From positions 1 to 62,893 of the forward strand of contig JACMPP010000117.1 of NCBI GenBank assembly GCA_014377445.1: DNA of 62,893 nt. Direction: 5' to 3'. The stretch comes from Oligoflexus sp. Lineage in GTDB: Bacteria; Bdellovibrionota_B; Oligoflexia; Oligoflexales; Oligoflexaceae. Below the pieces are notes generated by a model. It did no database searches and had not been told where the DNA came from. It saw only the letters and a list, made by a program, of their open reading frames with translations. Shown here piece after piece: positions 24,555-32,938 of the stretch; position 1 is the stretch's first letter, and every line of letters begins with the position of its first letter. A program made the translations under genes and the position numbers.

Positions 24555-24995
24555 ATGCGGAAAGCTATTACATTCATTTCGGTGTTCGCGGCTTTGTCTT
24601 TGGCAGCAAGCGGCTTCTCCCAGGAAGTCTCCAAGGAAAAAGTAGAACGCGTTTCAGGCCAATATAAATTGGATCGCATCGAGAAAAAGGTCGATAACGA
24701 ATACGTCCTTCATTTCACGGCTGAGACCAAGGACGGCGTTCACGACCAATTGGTGTTGAACTCCGAAGGTTTGAATGTGAAGATCGCAGAGGGCCAAGTT
24801 GTGAAGCTTTCTGCCGAAGTCATCGCCAGTTCAGCAAAAGAGCATGAGATTACGCAAGTGCTGCTCTTTATGCCATCCCATGAGTACGGGTTAACACCGA
24901 TCTGGATGCTCTCCAGAACGCATGAAACCCGCGAAATCCGGGGTGCTCGTTGGCTTGAAATGCATGCTCCACAGGCTGACTATCAAATTCTTTAA
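24555..24995 (+). CDS. Exported protein of unknown function
   Basis: The ATG at 24555 follows AAGGGGA; the open frame begins at 24528. The 146-residue product has a signal peptide (MRKAITFISVFAALSLAASGFS, cleavage before QEVSKE). The mature part looks beta-rich, like a small OB or lipocalin-like barrel (YVLHFTAE, QLVLNSEGLNVKI, VVKLSAEVI, ITQVLLFM), without cysteines. No family is recognised. It begins 16 bases after hutH and is followed 19 bases later by the rhomboid gene, so it belongs to the same run of genes. Confidence 0.65.
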   Translation: MRKAITFISVFAALSLAASGFSQEVSKEKVERVSGQYKLDRIEKKVDNEYVLHFTAETKDGVHDQLVLNSEGLNVKIAEGQVVKLSAEVIASSAKEHEITQVLLFMPSHEYGLTPIWMLSRTHETREIRGARWLEMHAPQADYQIL

Positions 24996-25014
24996 TTTTC
25001 TGTGAGGGCTGGCT

Positions 25015-26082
25015 TTGTATCATCGTCCCATCGAGACTACACCTCCGCCAGCCCAAGCCTTTCTTCCCCCGGTCACTCAGCCAAAGGGAATGGAATTTTT
25101 ACTCCATACCTGGTCGGGGCGTTTGATTGCTATCAACGTCATCGTCTTTGCGATCGAAGTCTTTCTCAGCCCTCAAGCCTCGCTCAGCTCCATTCCCTTT
25201 GAAGTTTTGATTAAGATGGGCGCTAAAGAACCAGTTCTGCTCGCTCAGGGCGAATGGTGGCGTCTCATTGCGCCGATGTTCCTCCATGGCAATCTCCTGC
25301 ACCTCCTTTTCAACAACTGGGCGCTCTATGCCGTCGCTTACCAGCTAGAAGCGCTGCTGGGCGTGCGCAAGTTTCTCCTGCTCTATTTTCTAGCGGGACT
25401 GGGTGGAAACATCCTGAGTTCGGTTTGGAGTCTGAATCTGAGTGTAGGCGCCTCGGGAGCCCTTTTTGGTTTGCTGGGCTGTGCGTGGTTTTTCGAAAGA
25501 ACCATCCAACAACGGGTCAAACAAATTACTGGCTATCCCCCTAAGGCTGGTGCTTATACAGTAATGGTAGTTGCGAATATTTTATTTGGATTTATTATAC
25601 CGCAGATCGATAATGCAGCGCATATCGGTGGCTTAGGGGTTGGCGTCATAGCAGCCTATGTAATTCTTCGGGCAACACCTAATCGCTTAGTTCCCCAGCA
25701 GGTGCGGAGAGCTCGTATAGTGGCCGGCATTGGCGGGCTTGCATTTGTTCTCTTAGCGATCGTCGGATCCACGCCATACTATGTTAAGTGGCGTCTTCTA
25801 AGAGCTGCAGATACCGCTGAACATGCAGACGAGCGCTATTTTTTCCTGAGTCGCCTGCTTCAGCTCGATGCGGCTAACTCAGATCGTCCTACGTTATGGC
25901 ATCATTTTCGACTAGCCTTGGAGCTAAAAGACTTTCGCAGAGCTCAATCTGACTTTAAGCTGCTTTCGAAGGACTCTGATTTTGAGCAGAAGCTATCCGG
26001 TCTCGAGGCCGAATTAGCGACTCAGAAAGATTCAGTCGCCGCAGAATGGCTTCGACTGAAACGAGACGAACCGATGAATTGA
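25015..26082 (+). CDS. Rhomboid family intramembrane serine protease
   Basis: A TTG at 25015 with GAGGG six bases upstream gives 355 residues; an ATG at 25090 is an alternative. The core has six hydrophobic segments, with the L1 loop W-R-L-I-A-P-M-F-L-H-G-N and HLLFNN, the catalytic Ser147 in GASGALFG, and the catalytic His203 in AAHIGG. It cleaves membrane-embedded substrates in the inner membrane. A C-terminal soluble tail of about 110 residues (Arg/Glu/Leu-rich, TPR-like helices) extends beyond the usual core. Both catalytic residues are present, so it should be active. Confidence 0.93.
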   Translation: MYHRPIETTPPPAQAFLPPVTQPKGMEFLLHTWSGRLIAINVIVFAIEVFLSPQASLSSIPFEVLIKMGAKEPVLLAQGEWWRLIAPMFLHGNLLHLLFNNWALYAVAYQLEALLGVRKFLLLYFLAGLGGNILSSVWSLNLSVGASGALFGLLGCAWFFERTIQQRVKQITGYPPKAGAYTVMVVANILFGFIIPQIDNAAHIGGLGVGVIAAYVILRATPNRLVPQQVRRARIVAGIGGLAFVLLAIVGSTPYYVKWRLLRAADTAEHADERYFFLSRLLQLDAANSDRPTLWHHFRLALELKDFRRAQSDFKLLSKDSDFEQKLSGLEAELATQKDSVAAEWLRLKRDEPMN

Positions 26083-26330
26083 TCTAAGGTGACTGACAGG
26101 ACGCAAGATTTAGGGTCTCTCGATCGGACCTGAAGACCGATTTCTGACTTCGAAGGATTTTTCCAGAAGCAGGGGCGGGACCAGCAGGAGATCAGAGATC
26201 TAAGTAATCAATCAAGCGGGTTGGCAGTTTTCATTAAATTCTATTCTTGGTGCTCCGATACCCAAAGGTCCTCGTTTATCGAGACAGGGTCCGGACCCCA
26301 CCGGAGAATACTAAGACTGTAGCGAGAAAA

Positions 26331-27620
26331 ATGCCTATGACAAACAAGCCAGCAGAACTTCATTACGACGGACATACAATCGAGTTGCCAGTCACTGAGG
26401 GAAGCGAGAATGAGCGCGGTCTTGATATTAATAAGCTTCGCGATGCGACTGGCTTAGTCACGATCGACAACGGTTTCATGAACACAGCCGCGACATCTTC
26501 CGCTGTGACATTTCTCGATGGCGAAAAAGGTATTTTGCGATACCGCGGATATCCCATCGAAGAGTTGGCCGAGAAATCGACTTTCATCGAAGTTTCCTAT
26601 CTCCTGATTTACGGCGAACTTCCGAACGCAGCTCGTTTGAAGTGGTTTGAAAATCAAATCGGTAAATATTCTGCGACCAAAGACGGAATCAAAAGCATCA
26701 TCAAAAGCTTTCCTAAAGAAGCCCACCCGATGGCGGTCCTTGCGGCCTCTGTTGTGGCCCTTGCCGGCTTTCATCCTGAATATGCCGAAGGTGATCTCAC
26801 CGAAGCCCAGAAGGACGAAGTTCTCCCGCAGCTTATGGCTCAGGTCAAAAACATTGCTGCCTATCAATATCGCGCCAGCCACGGCCAGGATTTGATCGAC
26901 GCAAATCCCAAGAAATATGACTACGTTTCTGACTTCGTCGCGCAAATGTACGGCAAAGAACCCGATGTAGAGGTCATTAAGGCCATGAATATTCTCCTGA
27001 TTTTGCACGCTGATCACGAGCAAAACTGCTCGACTTCATCCGTGCGTTTGGTCGGCTCTTCGAAAGCCAATGTCTACGCCTCCGTATCGGCGGGTGTCGA
27101 CGCTCTTTGGGGACCTCTCCACGGTGGCGCCAACCAAGCGGTTATCGAGATGCTTCAAGAGATTCAGGCCGATGGGGGCGACTACAAGAAGTTCATCCTG
27201 AAGGCCAAGAACAAAGACGACAATTTCCGCCTTATGGGCTTTGGTCACCGGGTTTACAAAAACTTTGACCCTCGCGCTAAAATCATCAAAAAAGCCTGCG
27301 ATACCATCCTTGAGAAATTGAACGTCAAGGATCCGTTGCTTGCGATCGCTAAAGGTCTCGAAGAAGAAGCCTTGAAAGATCAGTATTTCGTTGAGCGCAA
27401 ACTCTATCCAAACGTCGATTTCTACTCGGGCATCATCTACAAGGCTTTGAACATTCCAACCAACATGTTCACTGTGATGTTTGCTCTCGGCCGTCTTCCA
27501 GGCTGGGAAGCTCAGTGGAAAGAAATGGTTGAGACCACCAGCACCAAAATCGGTCGTCCTCGCCAGATCTATATCGGTTCCAAGGAACGTCACTTCGTGC
27601 CTTTGAGTGAACGCAAATAG
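26331..27620 (+). CDS. gltA: Citrate synthase
   Basis: Condenses oxaloacetate and acetyl-CoA, the entry step of the TCA cycle. The frame is open from 26247, but the ATG at 26331 fits the family N-terminus (429 residues). Catalytic positions: His in GPLHGGANQAV, His in GFGHRVYKNFDPR and Asp in the NVDFYSG region. The length and sequence fit the Gram-negative, hexameric NADH-sensitive type. No strong ribosome-binding site precedes the ATG at 26331. The 248-base upstream gap has no gene; a TATTCT sequence could be a -10 but its spacing from TTGGCA is short. Confidence 0.96.
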   Translation: MPMTNKPAELHYDGHTIELPVTEGSENERGLDINKLRDATGLVTIDNGFMNTAATSSAVTFLDGEKGILRYRGYPIEELAEKSTFIEVSYLLIYGELPNAARLKWFENQIGKYSATKDGIKSIIKSFPKEAHPMAVLAASVVALAGFHPEYAEGDLTEAQKDEVLPQLMAQVKNIAAYQYRASHGQDLIDANPKKYDYVSDFVAQMYGKEPDVEVIKAMNILLILHADHEQNCSTSSVRLVGSSKANVYASVSAGVDALWGPLHGGANQAVIEMLQEIQADGGDYKKFILKAKNKDDNFRLMGFGHRVYKNFDPRAKIIKKACDTILEKLNVKDPLLAIAKGLEEEALKDQYFVERKLYPNVDFYSGIIYKALNIPTNMFTVMFALGRLPGWEAQWKEMVETTSTKIGRPRQIYIGSKERHFVPLSERK

Positions 27621-27666
27621 AAGTAGGAGCGGTCACTCACTCCTGCTCGTAGCTACTAGTCTTTTC

Positions 27667-27693
27667 AGGGCAGGCCTCACGGTCTGCCCTTTT
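27667..27693. terminator. Terminator between gltA and convergent gene
   Basis: A perfect 7-bp stem (agggcag / ctgccct) with an 10-base loop ends in TTTT on the plus strand. It serves gltA and could also serve the convergent gene. Confidence 0.7.
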
Positions 27694-27698
27694 AATAT

Positions 27699-28343
27699 TT
27701 AAAGACCTTGGATAATGCGCATCTTCTTGGTCCAGCAGCCTTGATAGGCCGCTTGAAGGACGGGCATGATCTCATGGGCAACCTGGCGATGGTGGCGACT
27801 CTTGGACAAAAGGCGATGCCAGCATTTGGCAGCATAGTGCGAAGCTTCCTGGTAGACAGGATCACTTGAAACTGTCGAGTCTTCGAAGATCGAGCGATAG
27901 AGAGATTTGAAACAGGATTCGTTCTTTTGCTCGGACATGAGCAGGCCCGCGAGGAGAAGTTTATCGATTTCCCCTTGCCACTCGAGTTCGAGTTTACTCA
28001 CGCCACGTCCGATTTCGGAGCGCTGAAGGAGAAGGTGGAAGTGAGAGAGCTCTTCGATGAGAACGCAGTAGGCGTCCAGATTATGGGTGTTGAGTTCATG
28101 ATGAGGATTGTGGGTATCAAGGATTCTGAGAAGTTCGTCCTGAATATAGATGCCGATCTCGAGTGTGTCTTCGACCTGGGTGAGGAAGACAGCGGCACGA
28201 GGCGGCTGCACTTCGCTGCTTTCGCTGATGATCTGTTCTTTATTCATGAGGAAGGGAACGGCGCTAGTGATGAGGGGAAAGCGATAGATCGTGGCGAGCT
28301 TCTCCTCGACGGTTTCGATGAGAAGCTTTTTCGCTGCGCTCAT
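27699..28343 (-). CDS. Unknown protein, paired with 28340 gene
   Basis: 214 residues, predicted soluble and mostly helical, without a signal peptide. Features: an acidic first half (MSAAKKLLIETVEEKL, then PRAAVFLTQVEDTLEIGIYI), a HNLDAYCVLIEELSHFHLLL segment with several histidines in the middle, and a basic C-terminus with KSRHHRQVAHEIM. The E-x2-HFH pattern could bind a metal, but no known motif is matched. It overlaps the upstream gene at 28340 by 4 bases, so they are translated together. Their function is unknown, and a two-protein complex is an inference from overlap. Confidence 0.7.
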   Translation of the reverse strand: MSAAKKLLIETVEEKLATIYRFPLITSAVPFLMNKEQIISESSEVQPPRAAVFLTQVEDTLEIGIYIQDELLRILDTHNPHHELNTHNLDAYCVLIEELSHFHLLLQRSEIGRGVSKLELEWQGEIDKLLLAGLLMSEQKNESCFKSLYRSIFEDSTVSSDPVYQEASHYAAKCWHRLLSKSRHHRQVAHEIMPVLQAAYQGCWTKKMRIIQGL

Positions 28344-28942
28344 GAAGACAACTTGCTGCTAAAGAGCACCGGCTGGACACCACGATCCTCGAGCGCCTTT
28401 CTAAGCTTCACGGACTGCGTGTTTTGCCATTTGATATAGGTATCGAGTAGATCATCGTTTCTCGATACGAGCAGAGTCTCGGCAATCTCAGTGATGAGAG
28501 CGACGAGGTTTCTAAACTCCAGACTCAGGGTGGTGTAGATTTTGGAGAAGTGACTGTCACTTTTGTAGGAGCGCATGAGCTGTGCGGTGTGGCCATAAGC
28601 GTTGGATCCCATGTCGATGTAATAGTTGACATCAACGGCCTTGCGCTTGAAGCAGTCTTGAAAATAGCCCGAAACGTAAAGCGACGTATCGCCGAGACGT
28701 TTCATGACTTTTATCTGGTTATCTGGCGGAGATTCCAGCGCTTTTTTGAGGATAAGGGCTAAAGGTGTGTCCAGCACGTTTTCGTTGTCGAGAGCGAGCT
28801 GCGAGGGATTGATAAATTCACAAAGGAGATTCACGAGATAGAATTCAATGTCGTTACTGAGTTCAATCTGGAGTGACTTCGAAGCGGCACAAACCTGAGT
28901 TCTGAAGAAATCTTGGGGACTTAGGAGTGTTAAAGGGCTCAT
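28340..28942 (-). CDS. Unknown protein, first gene of pair
   Basis: 200 residues, soluble, helical, no signal peptide. The sequence has scattered aromatic residues and conserved-looking YVSGYFQDCFKRK and MGSNAYGHTAQLMR segments, typical of an enzyme or scaffold core rather than low complexity. No family is recognised. A perfect TATAAT on the minus strand at 28983-28988, 40 bases upstream, would drive it. It is co-translated with the gene at 27699 through a 4-base overlap. Confidence 0.7.
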   Translation of the reverse strand: MSPLTLLSPQDFFRTQVCAASKSLQIELSNDIEFYLVNLLCEFINPSQLALDNENVLDTPLALILKKALESPPDNQIKVMKRLGDTSLYVSGYFQDCFKRKAVDVNYYIDMGSNAYGHTAQLMRSYKSDSHFSKIYTTLSLEFRNLVALITEIAETLLVSRNDDLLDTYIKWQNTQSVKLRKALEDRGVQPVLFSSKLSS

Positions 28943-28982
28943 AGCTAACTCGCAATCGTCTTAAAAGTTAGGCGCTTAATCC

Positions 28983-28988
28983 ATTATA
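28983..28988 (-). promoter_or_regulatory. -10 element for the 28340 gene
   Basis: A perfect TATAAT reads on the minus strand. TTGGCC lies 20 bases upstream of it, which is a long spacer. The palindrome ATTGGC-ttatcg-GCCAAT (28998-29015) overlaps that -35 area. Confidence 0.45.
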
Positions 28989-28997
28989 CACCATGCC

Positions 28998-29015
28998 ATT
29001 GGCTTATCGGCCAAT
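28998..29015. promoter_or_regulatory. Palindrome between divergent genes, possible operator
   Basis: ATTGGC and GCCAAT are perfect inverted repeats separated by 6 bases. They lie between the -10 of the minus-strand pair and the -35 of the plus-strand gene, which is where a shared operator would sit. Confidence 0.35.
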
Positions 29016-29037
29016 TTGTATAAATCTTAAGCCCGGT

Positions 29038-29066
29038 TTGACGAAGCAGAAAGTTAAGGCTAAATT
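29038..29066 (+). promoter_or_regulatory. Promoter of the 29133 gene
   Basis: TTGACG (29038-29043), a 17-base spacer and TAAATT (29061-29066) make a good sigma70-type promoter about 67 bases upstream of the start codon. Confidence 0.6.
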
Positions 29067-29132
29067 TTGATGATCGTGCGACATTTCATGTCTTGCCTGC
29101 AGATTTGTAGACATGTTTAGAGGGAGCTCTTA

Positions 29133-29504
29133 GTGCCAGAGGATAAGAGTCAAAATCCTAAGGAAAAATCGTGGGATAAGCTTGGTCTCGAAGAGATCGT
29201 CCATATCACGAACAAGGTGGGTCTAGCTTATGTTGACGCCAAGAAAACGGCGGAACACATGGAGCTTATGAAGTCGATCGTGCGCGCGCAGATCTCGCTG
29301 CGACTCGACGATGACAAGATGAGTGAAGCGAAACTCAAGCGCTTGACCGAGACCGATCCTGAGTATCTCAGCTTTCTCGAAAAGCTGCTTGAAGCTCGCC
29401 GCGAATCCGACAAACTCAAAGTCCGCTACGATTCCTACAAGAACCTCTTCGATGCCCGAAGAAGTTTGCTTAGTTTCCAAAAAGAAGAAATGAAGCTGCT
29501 TTAA
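29133..29504 (+). CDS. Small helical protein, unknown
   Basis: A GTG start with GAGGGAG upstream gives 123 residues. The product is highly charged and almost wholly helical, with a coiled-coil-like second half (LEKLLEARRESDKLKVRYDSY and following). It has no cysteine and no signal peptide. No family is recognised. It has its own promoter and ends 20 bases before the convergent TPR-lipoprotein gene. Confidence 0.7.
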   Translation: MPEDKSQNPKEKSWDKLGLEEIVHITNKVGLAYVDAKKTAEHMELMKSIVRAQISLRLDDDKMSEAKLKRLTETDPEYLSFLEKLLEARRESDKLKVRYDSYKNLFDARRSLLSFQKEEMKLL

Positions 29505-29524
29505 GTTCGACTCCAGGCGGGAGC

Positions 29525-30580
29525 TTAGAGTTGTTCCTCATCGTCGCGCGATCTGGCATCGCTGCGCTTGTTGCTGTTGCTAGCCTTGCGGGCTTCAATC
29601 AACTGCGGGCGTATCTCAGCCAATTCCTGCTGAAAGCTTGGGTCGTAGGACGCTTCTTTGGAGAAGATCTTATAGTATTCCAAGGATTTCGATGGATTGG
29701 TTTTGGAATAGGCCTTGCCGAGGAGGTAATAGGCTTCAAAGAGATTCGGACGAATCTTTAAAGCTCTTTCAAGGTACACGACCGCTGTATCGTTGTTCTT
29801 CTTGTCTTTGTCATCGATCAACTTTTTCGCGAGGCCAATCAGAGCGCCAGGCAGCAAAGGCTGGTCCTGGAGAGCTTTGCGATAGGCTTGTTCAGCCGCT
29901 TCACGCTCACCCATCGACAGCAAAATATCACCCTTCACACTGTTCAGAAATGGAATGCTGTCGGCATTGGCCAGTGTCTGTGAGCGATTGAGAAGAGCGA
30001 GCGCTTTGTCGTTCATGCTGATCTTGTTCAAAATGCGCGACATGATGATGGCGACCTGGAAATCGTTCGGAGCGAGCAGCTTAAGCTGTTTCGCTGTGCG
30101 AATGGCTTCTGAGTAATAACGGATATTGTAATAGCTCCAGCTCAAAGCCTTGAGCGCGGATGTGTTTTTAGTATCGACTTCCAGGGCGCGCTTGTAGTGA
30201 TAGATGGCGTCCCCATAGCGAGCCTGCATGCGCATCGATTCGCCGAGATAGAAGTTGAGTTCAAAGTTATTGGGGAAGGTCGCGAAGGCTTTGTCGAGAT
30301 ACTGAGCCGCTTTTTTGTAAGCGCCGGTCTTGACGTAGATGATGCCGACTGTGCGATTGGCTGCCGCGTCTTCGGGGTTTTTTTCAAGGAATTGATTGAA
30401 AGCGTACAAAGCCTCGCGATAGAGACCGTCCCGTGCATATTGATTCGCTTCCTGAAGAAGCTTGGTGTCGTTCTCTTTTTGGACGACGACGGGCGCCTGA
30501 ACAGGTTTCGTCGCGGTGCTCGCGCAGGAAACCAAAAGTCCACAGAGAACTAAACTGAAAGGCGAAGGAAATCGACCCAC
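29525..30580 (-). CDS. TPR-repeat lipoprotein
   Basis: A GTG at 30580 with GAGGAG about 7 bases upstream starts MGRFPSPFSLVLCGLLVSC, an SPII signal with lipobox LVSC; the frame is open from a TTG at 30595. The 351-residue product is mostly tetratricopeptide repeats, at least eight, in the style A-x2-Y-x4-E-A-x3-F (for example YREALYAFNQFLEKNPED and EAYYLLGKAYSKTNPSKS). It probably forms a superhelical scaffold at the outer membrane, for assembly or pilus-type complexes. The C-terminal tail is Asp/Arg-rich. No specific partner is visible beside it. Confidence 0.85.
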   Translation of the reverse strand: MGRFPSPFSLVLCGLLVSCASTATKPVQAPVVVQKENDTKLLQEANQYARDGLYREALYAFNQFLEKNPEDAAANRTVGIIYVKTGAYKKAAQYLDKAFATFPNNFELNFYLGESMRMQARYGDAIYHYKRALEVDTKNTSALKALSWSYYNIRYYSEAIRTAKQLKLLAPNDFQVAIIMSRILNKISMNDKALALLNRSQTLANADSIPFLNSVKGDILLSMGEREAAEQAYRKALQDQPLLPGALIGLAKKLIDDKDKKNNDTAVVYLERALKIRPNLFEAYYLLGKAYSKTNPSKSLEYYKIFSKEASYDPSFQQELAEIRPQLIEARKASNSNKRSDARSRDDEEQL

Positions 30581-30672
30581 CCCGTGACTCCTCAAGCTGA
30601 CATGTATGACTCATTGTAGCTTGAAATCGTCGGATAATCGACGGCGCTTCGAAAAGAATTAAAACTTGGGGA

Positions 30673-31002
30673 TTAACGAAGGAGGTAGAATTCTTCAAAG
30701 AGAGACCAGCACTTATCATCTCTCGAATAGAAAGAAAGAATGATTTCGCGGTTATCCCAATCTTTGTAATTGGCAACGTTATACGTGTAGTAGCGGAGCT
30801 TCATCGCGCCGGATTCACCGCTGACCAGGGCATCTGGAACCGGCATGAATTCATCGAGATAATAGCATTCGTTGGCAGAATTGCGAATGTAAGGAACTTG
30901 CACAGGAATACGTGTTTCCAGTTTAACGACGGATTGACAAGCCGGAGCTAGAGCCACGCCGAGGATAAGGAAAAGTTTTTGGCCCATTCTCGATAATCGC
31001 AT
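30673..31002 (-). CDS. Small lipoprotein, unknown
   Basis: The ATG at 31002 has GGGA upstream and begins MRLSRMGQKLFLILGVALAPAC, an SPII-type signal with lipobox APAC; the frame is open to 31020. The mature part is about 90 residues with two further cysteines, acidic and rich in aromatic residues (YYLDEFMPVPD, SFYSRDDKCWSLFEEFYLL). No family is recognised. It is on the same strand as the TPR lipoprotein, about 90 bases upstream of it, and may be in one transcript. Confidence 0.65.
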   Translation of the reverse strand: MRLSRMGQKLFLILGVALAPACQSVVKLETRIPVQVPYIRNSANECYYLDEFMPVPDALVSGESGAMKLRYYTYNVANYKDWDNREIILSFYSRDDKCWSLFEEFYLLR

Positions 31003-31075
31003 ACAATGATTCCCATACAACCTGTTGCTTTTATCGTCCTTCCAGGAAAATACTTAAGCTTAAGATGAGGCTTTG

Positions 31076-32260
31076 ATGCATCGTAATTGTTTAAAAATTG
31101 CGAGTTTAGTAATCATTTCGGGATGTGCGACCTGGTCAAAGCCTGACGTGAAGTCGGATTGGGCTGCGCTTTCTCAGGCGAGTTCGCTCGACTGCCGCGA
31201 CCTGCCTTTGCTTCCTGAGGATCTGCGCATCGATAAAGTCAGGGTCCTGGAAAGTAGCGGCCCGAGCCTCATGTTGGAAGTAACCTCTCGAAAGGGCGTG
31301 AAGAACTTCTATCATTTGGCTTTTCGCAAAATGGGTGACCTGAGTCCACAGAATCTTGTGCGTCTTCCCGTGGGCCTCGACGGCACTTTCATGGGAGCTG
31401 GAATATCGGGCAAGAAAACGGTTTTTGTCGTCCATACACTGGTCAAGGACAAGCCTTATTTCCAGGTTCGGGACCTAGCCACGAACGCACTCATTTCGCA
31501 AATTTCAACCAAACTGAAGGTCTTCGAGTTGGGCGCCTGGACGCTTACCGATGACAAGCTCTTCGCCCTGGTCCGCGAAGATAAAACCGATGAAGCGACC
31601 GATGACCAGCCCTATCAGCAGATCGAGATCCCCATTCATTCGGATAAGGGCACTCAGGTCGTGGTGAGTCATGTGGTTGGTAATCAGGTCGCGACGTTTA
31701 GCGATGCCCAAAAGAAACGTTGGATCCTCTCGATCGACCGAGGTCTCTCCAGCAGCAAGAAGGATCCTCGATTCAAAGTCACGCCCTGGATGGCTGGCAA
31801 AAAGGAAGCGGCTGTCGAAGTCGATGAGAAGGGTCCGATCGAAAGCTGGAACTTTCTCGAAAGCGACAAGGGCTTGAGTTTGGCCTACATCAAAGGCGAC
31901 TCCCTGCTTTGGGAAAATACCTCTCTGGAAGTCACCGGTCTCGCCACGAGCGATCCCTTCAGCAAACAGGCGCAGGCGAGCATCAACCTCAGCCGCGTTC
32001 ACGTCGCCCAGCCTCTCCTGGCGGGAAATGCGAAAGAAACTCTGGTCTTCCTCCCGCAATGGCTCGACCATGAAATTTCCGTTGCCGGCTATCGTTACAA
32101 TGGAGCCGAGCTCGCATCGATCGGCTATCTCGGTGTTTTCAAGGAGGGCTCGGCCTTCGAACAGGCGTTTTATCATGAACCGTCCGAGAAGTTTTACCTT
32201 CTCTCACGTTTCAACAGTTCGGCCGTTGCCCGTTTTAGTCTTTGTGAAGTCGAACAGTAA
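31076..32260 (+). CDS. Lipoprotein, probably beta-propeller-like, unknown
   Basis: The ATG at 31076 with GATGAGG upstream gives 394 residues starting MHRNCLKIASLVIISGCATW, an SPII signal with lipobox ISGC. The mature protein is beta-rich, with repeated short hydrophobic strands and Trp/Asp turns (GKKTVFVVHTLV, LGAWTLTDDKLFALV, YLGVFKEGSAFEQAFYH), as in a propeller-like fold. No enzymatic motif. It precedes the winged-helix regulator by 15 bases on the same strand, so they are probably one operon, and the regulator may control its gene. Confidence 0.7.
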   Translation: MHRNCLKIASLVIISGCATWSKPDVKSDWAALSQASSLDCRDLPLLPEDLRIDKVRVLESSGPSLMLEVTSRKGVKNFYHLAFRKMGDLSPQNLVRLPVGLDGTFMGAGISGKKTVFVVHTLVKDKPYFQVRDLATNALISQISTKLKVFELGAWTLTDDKLFALVREDKTDEATDDQPYQQIEIPIHSDKGTQVVVSHVVGNQVATFSDAQKKRWILSIDRGLSSSKKDPRFKVTPWMAGKKEAAVEVDEKGPIESWNFLESDKGLSLAYIKGDSLLWENTSLEVTGLATSDPFSKQAQASINLSRVHVAQPLLAGNAKETLVFLPQWLDHEISVAGYRYNGAELASIGYLGVFKEGSAFEQAFYHEPSEKFYLLSRFNSSAVARFSLCEVEQ

Positions 32261-32275
32261 GAATGAGGGCATGTC

Positions 32276-32938
32276 ATGGGTATCGTCTGGGTCATAGAAA
32301 AGCCGGGTCGCATGGAACGCTCCATATCCTCCCTCCTCCAAGGTGATGTTGCTGTCAGGGCCTTTGCCTCGATCAAAAACTTTCTTAAACTCGGACGACT
32401 GAGTTCGGTCTCGCCACGGGCCATCGTCATCCAGGGTGATGACTTCGTGGACGACGTCGAAAATCTGGAAAAGCTCATCGAGATCCACTGGCCTGAGAGC
32501 AAGATCGTGGTCGTGGCCAGCGAGCCTCTCAGTGCGGCGTCACAGGCCTATTTCGTAGCAAAGGCATCCTTTCTCGAATTGCCTTTCATCATGCAAAGGC
32601 TGCTCTTTCGGGACCCTGGCGAGAAGATCAAATTTACAGTTCTGGGTGATCTCTGTCTGGACTTTGACGGCAATCGCTTGAGAATCCTGCCTGAAGGGGA
32701 CTGGATGCATCTGCCGCACAAAGAAGCGCAGATTCTCCGGCATCTCATCCGTTTTCAAAATCGCTTTTTAAGTCACGAGGATTTGTGCAACGAGGTGTGG
32801 AAGGGCGTGAAGGTTTCGCCCAAAAGCGTTTCAGCCCATATTTCGCGGGTAAGGGATAAATTGATAGCCTCGCACCTGACCATAGAAAGCATCTATGGCG
32901 GAGGCTATCGTATCGTGTCTCAGGGTGTGGATCCCTGA
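32276..32938 (+). CDS. Winged-helix response-regulator-like protein with degenerate receiver
   Basis: 220 residues. The C-terminal half (about 115-220) is an OmpR/PhoB-type winged helix: FTVLGDLCLDFDGNRLRILP, LPHKEAQILRHLIRF, LCNEVWKGVKVSPKSVSAHI and the wing IYGGGYRIV. The N-terminal half has the size and strand pattern of a receiver, VWVIEKPG then AIVIQGDDF, but the phospho-acceptor Asp position reads Gln, the acidic pocket is reduced to one Glu, and the switch Lys before PF reads Leu (FLELPF). It should therefore not be phosphorylated in the usual way. Its 3' end overlaps the convergent Fe-S gene by 19 bases. Confidence 0.85.
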   Translation: MGIVWVIEKPGRMERSISSLLQGDVAVRAFASIKNFLKLGRLSSVSPRAIVIQGDDFVDDVENLEKLIEIHWPESKIVVVASEPLSAASQAYFVAKASFLELPFIMQRLLFRDPGEKIKFTVLGDLCLDFDGNRLRILPEGDWMHLPHKEAQILRHLIRFQNRFLSHEDLCNEVWKGVKVSPKSVSAHISRVRDKLIASHLTIESIYGGGYRIVSQGVDP

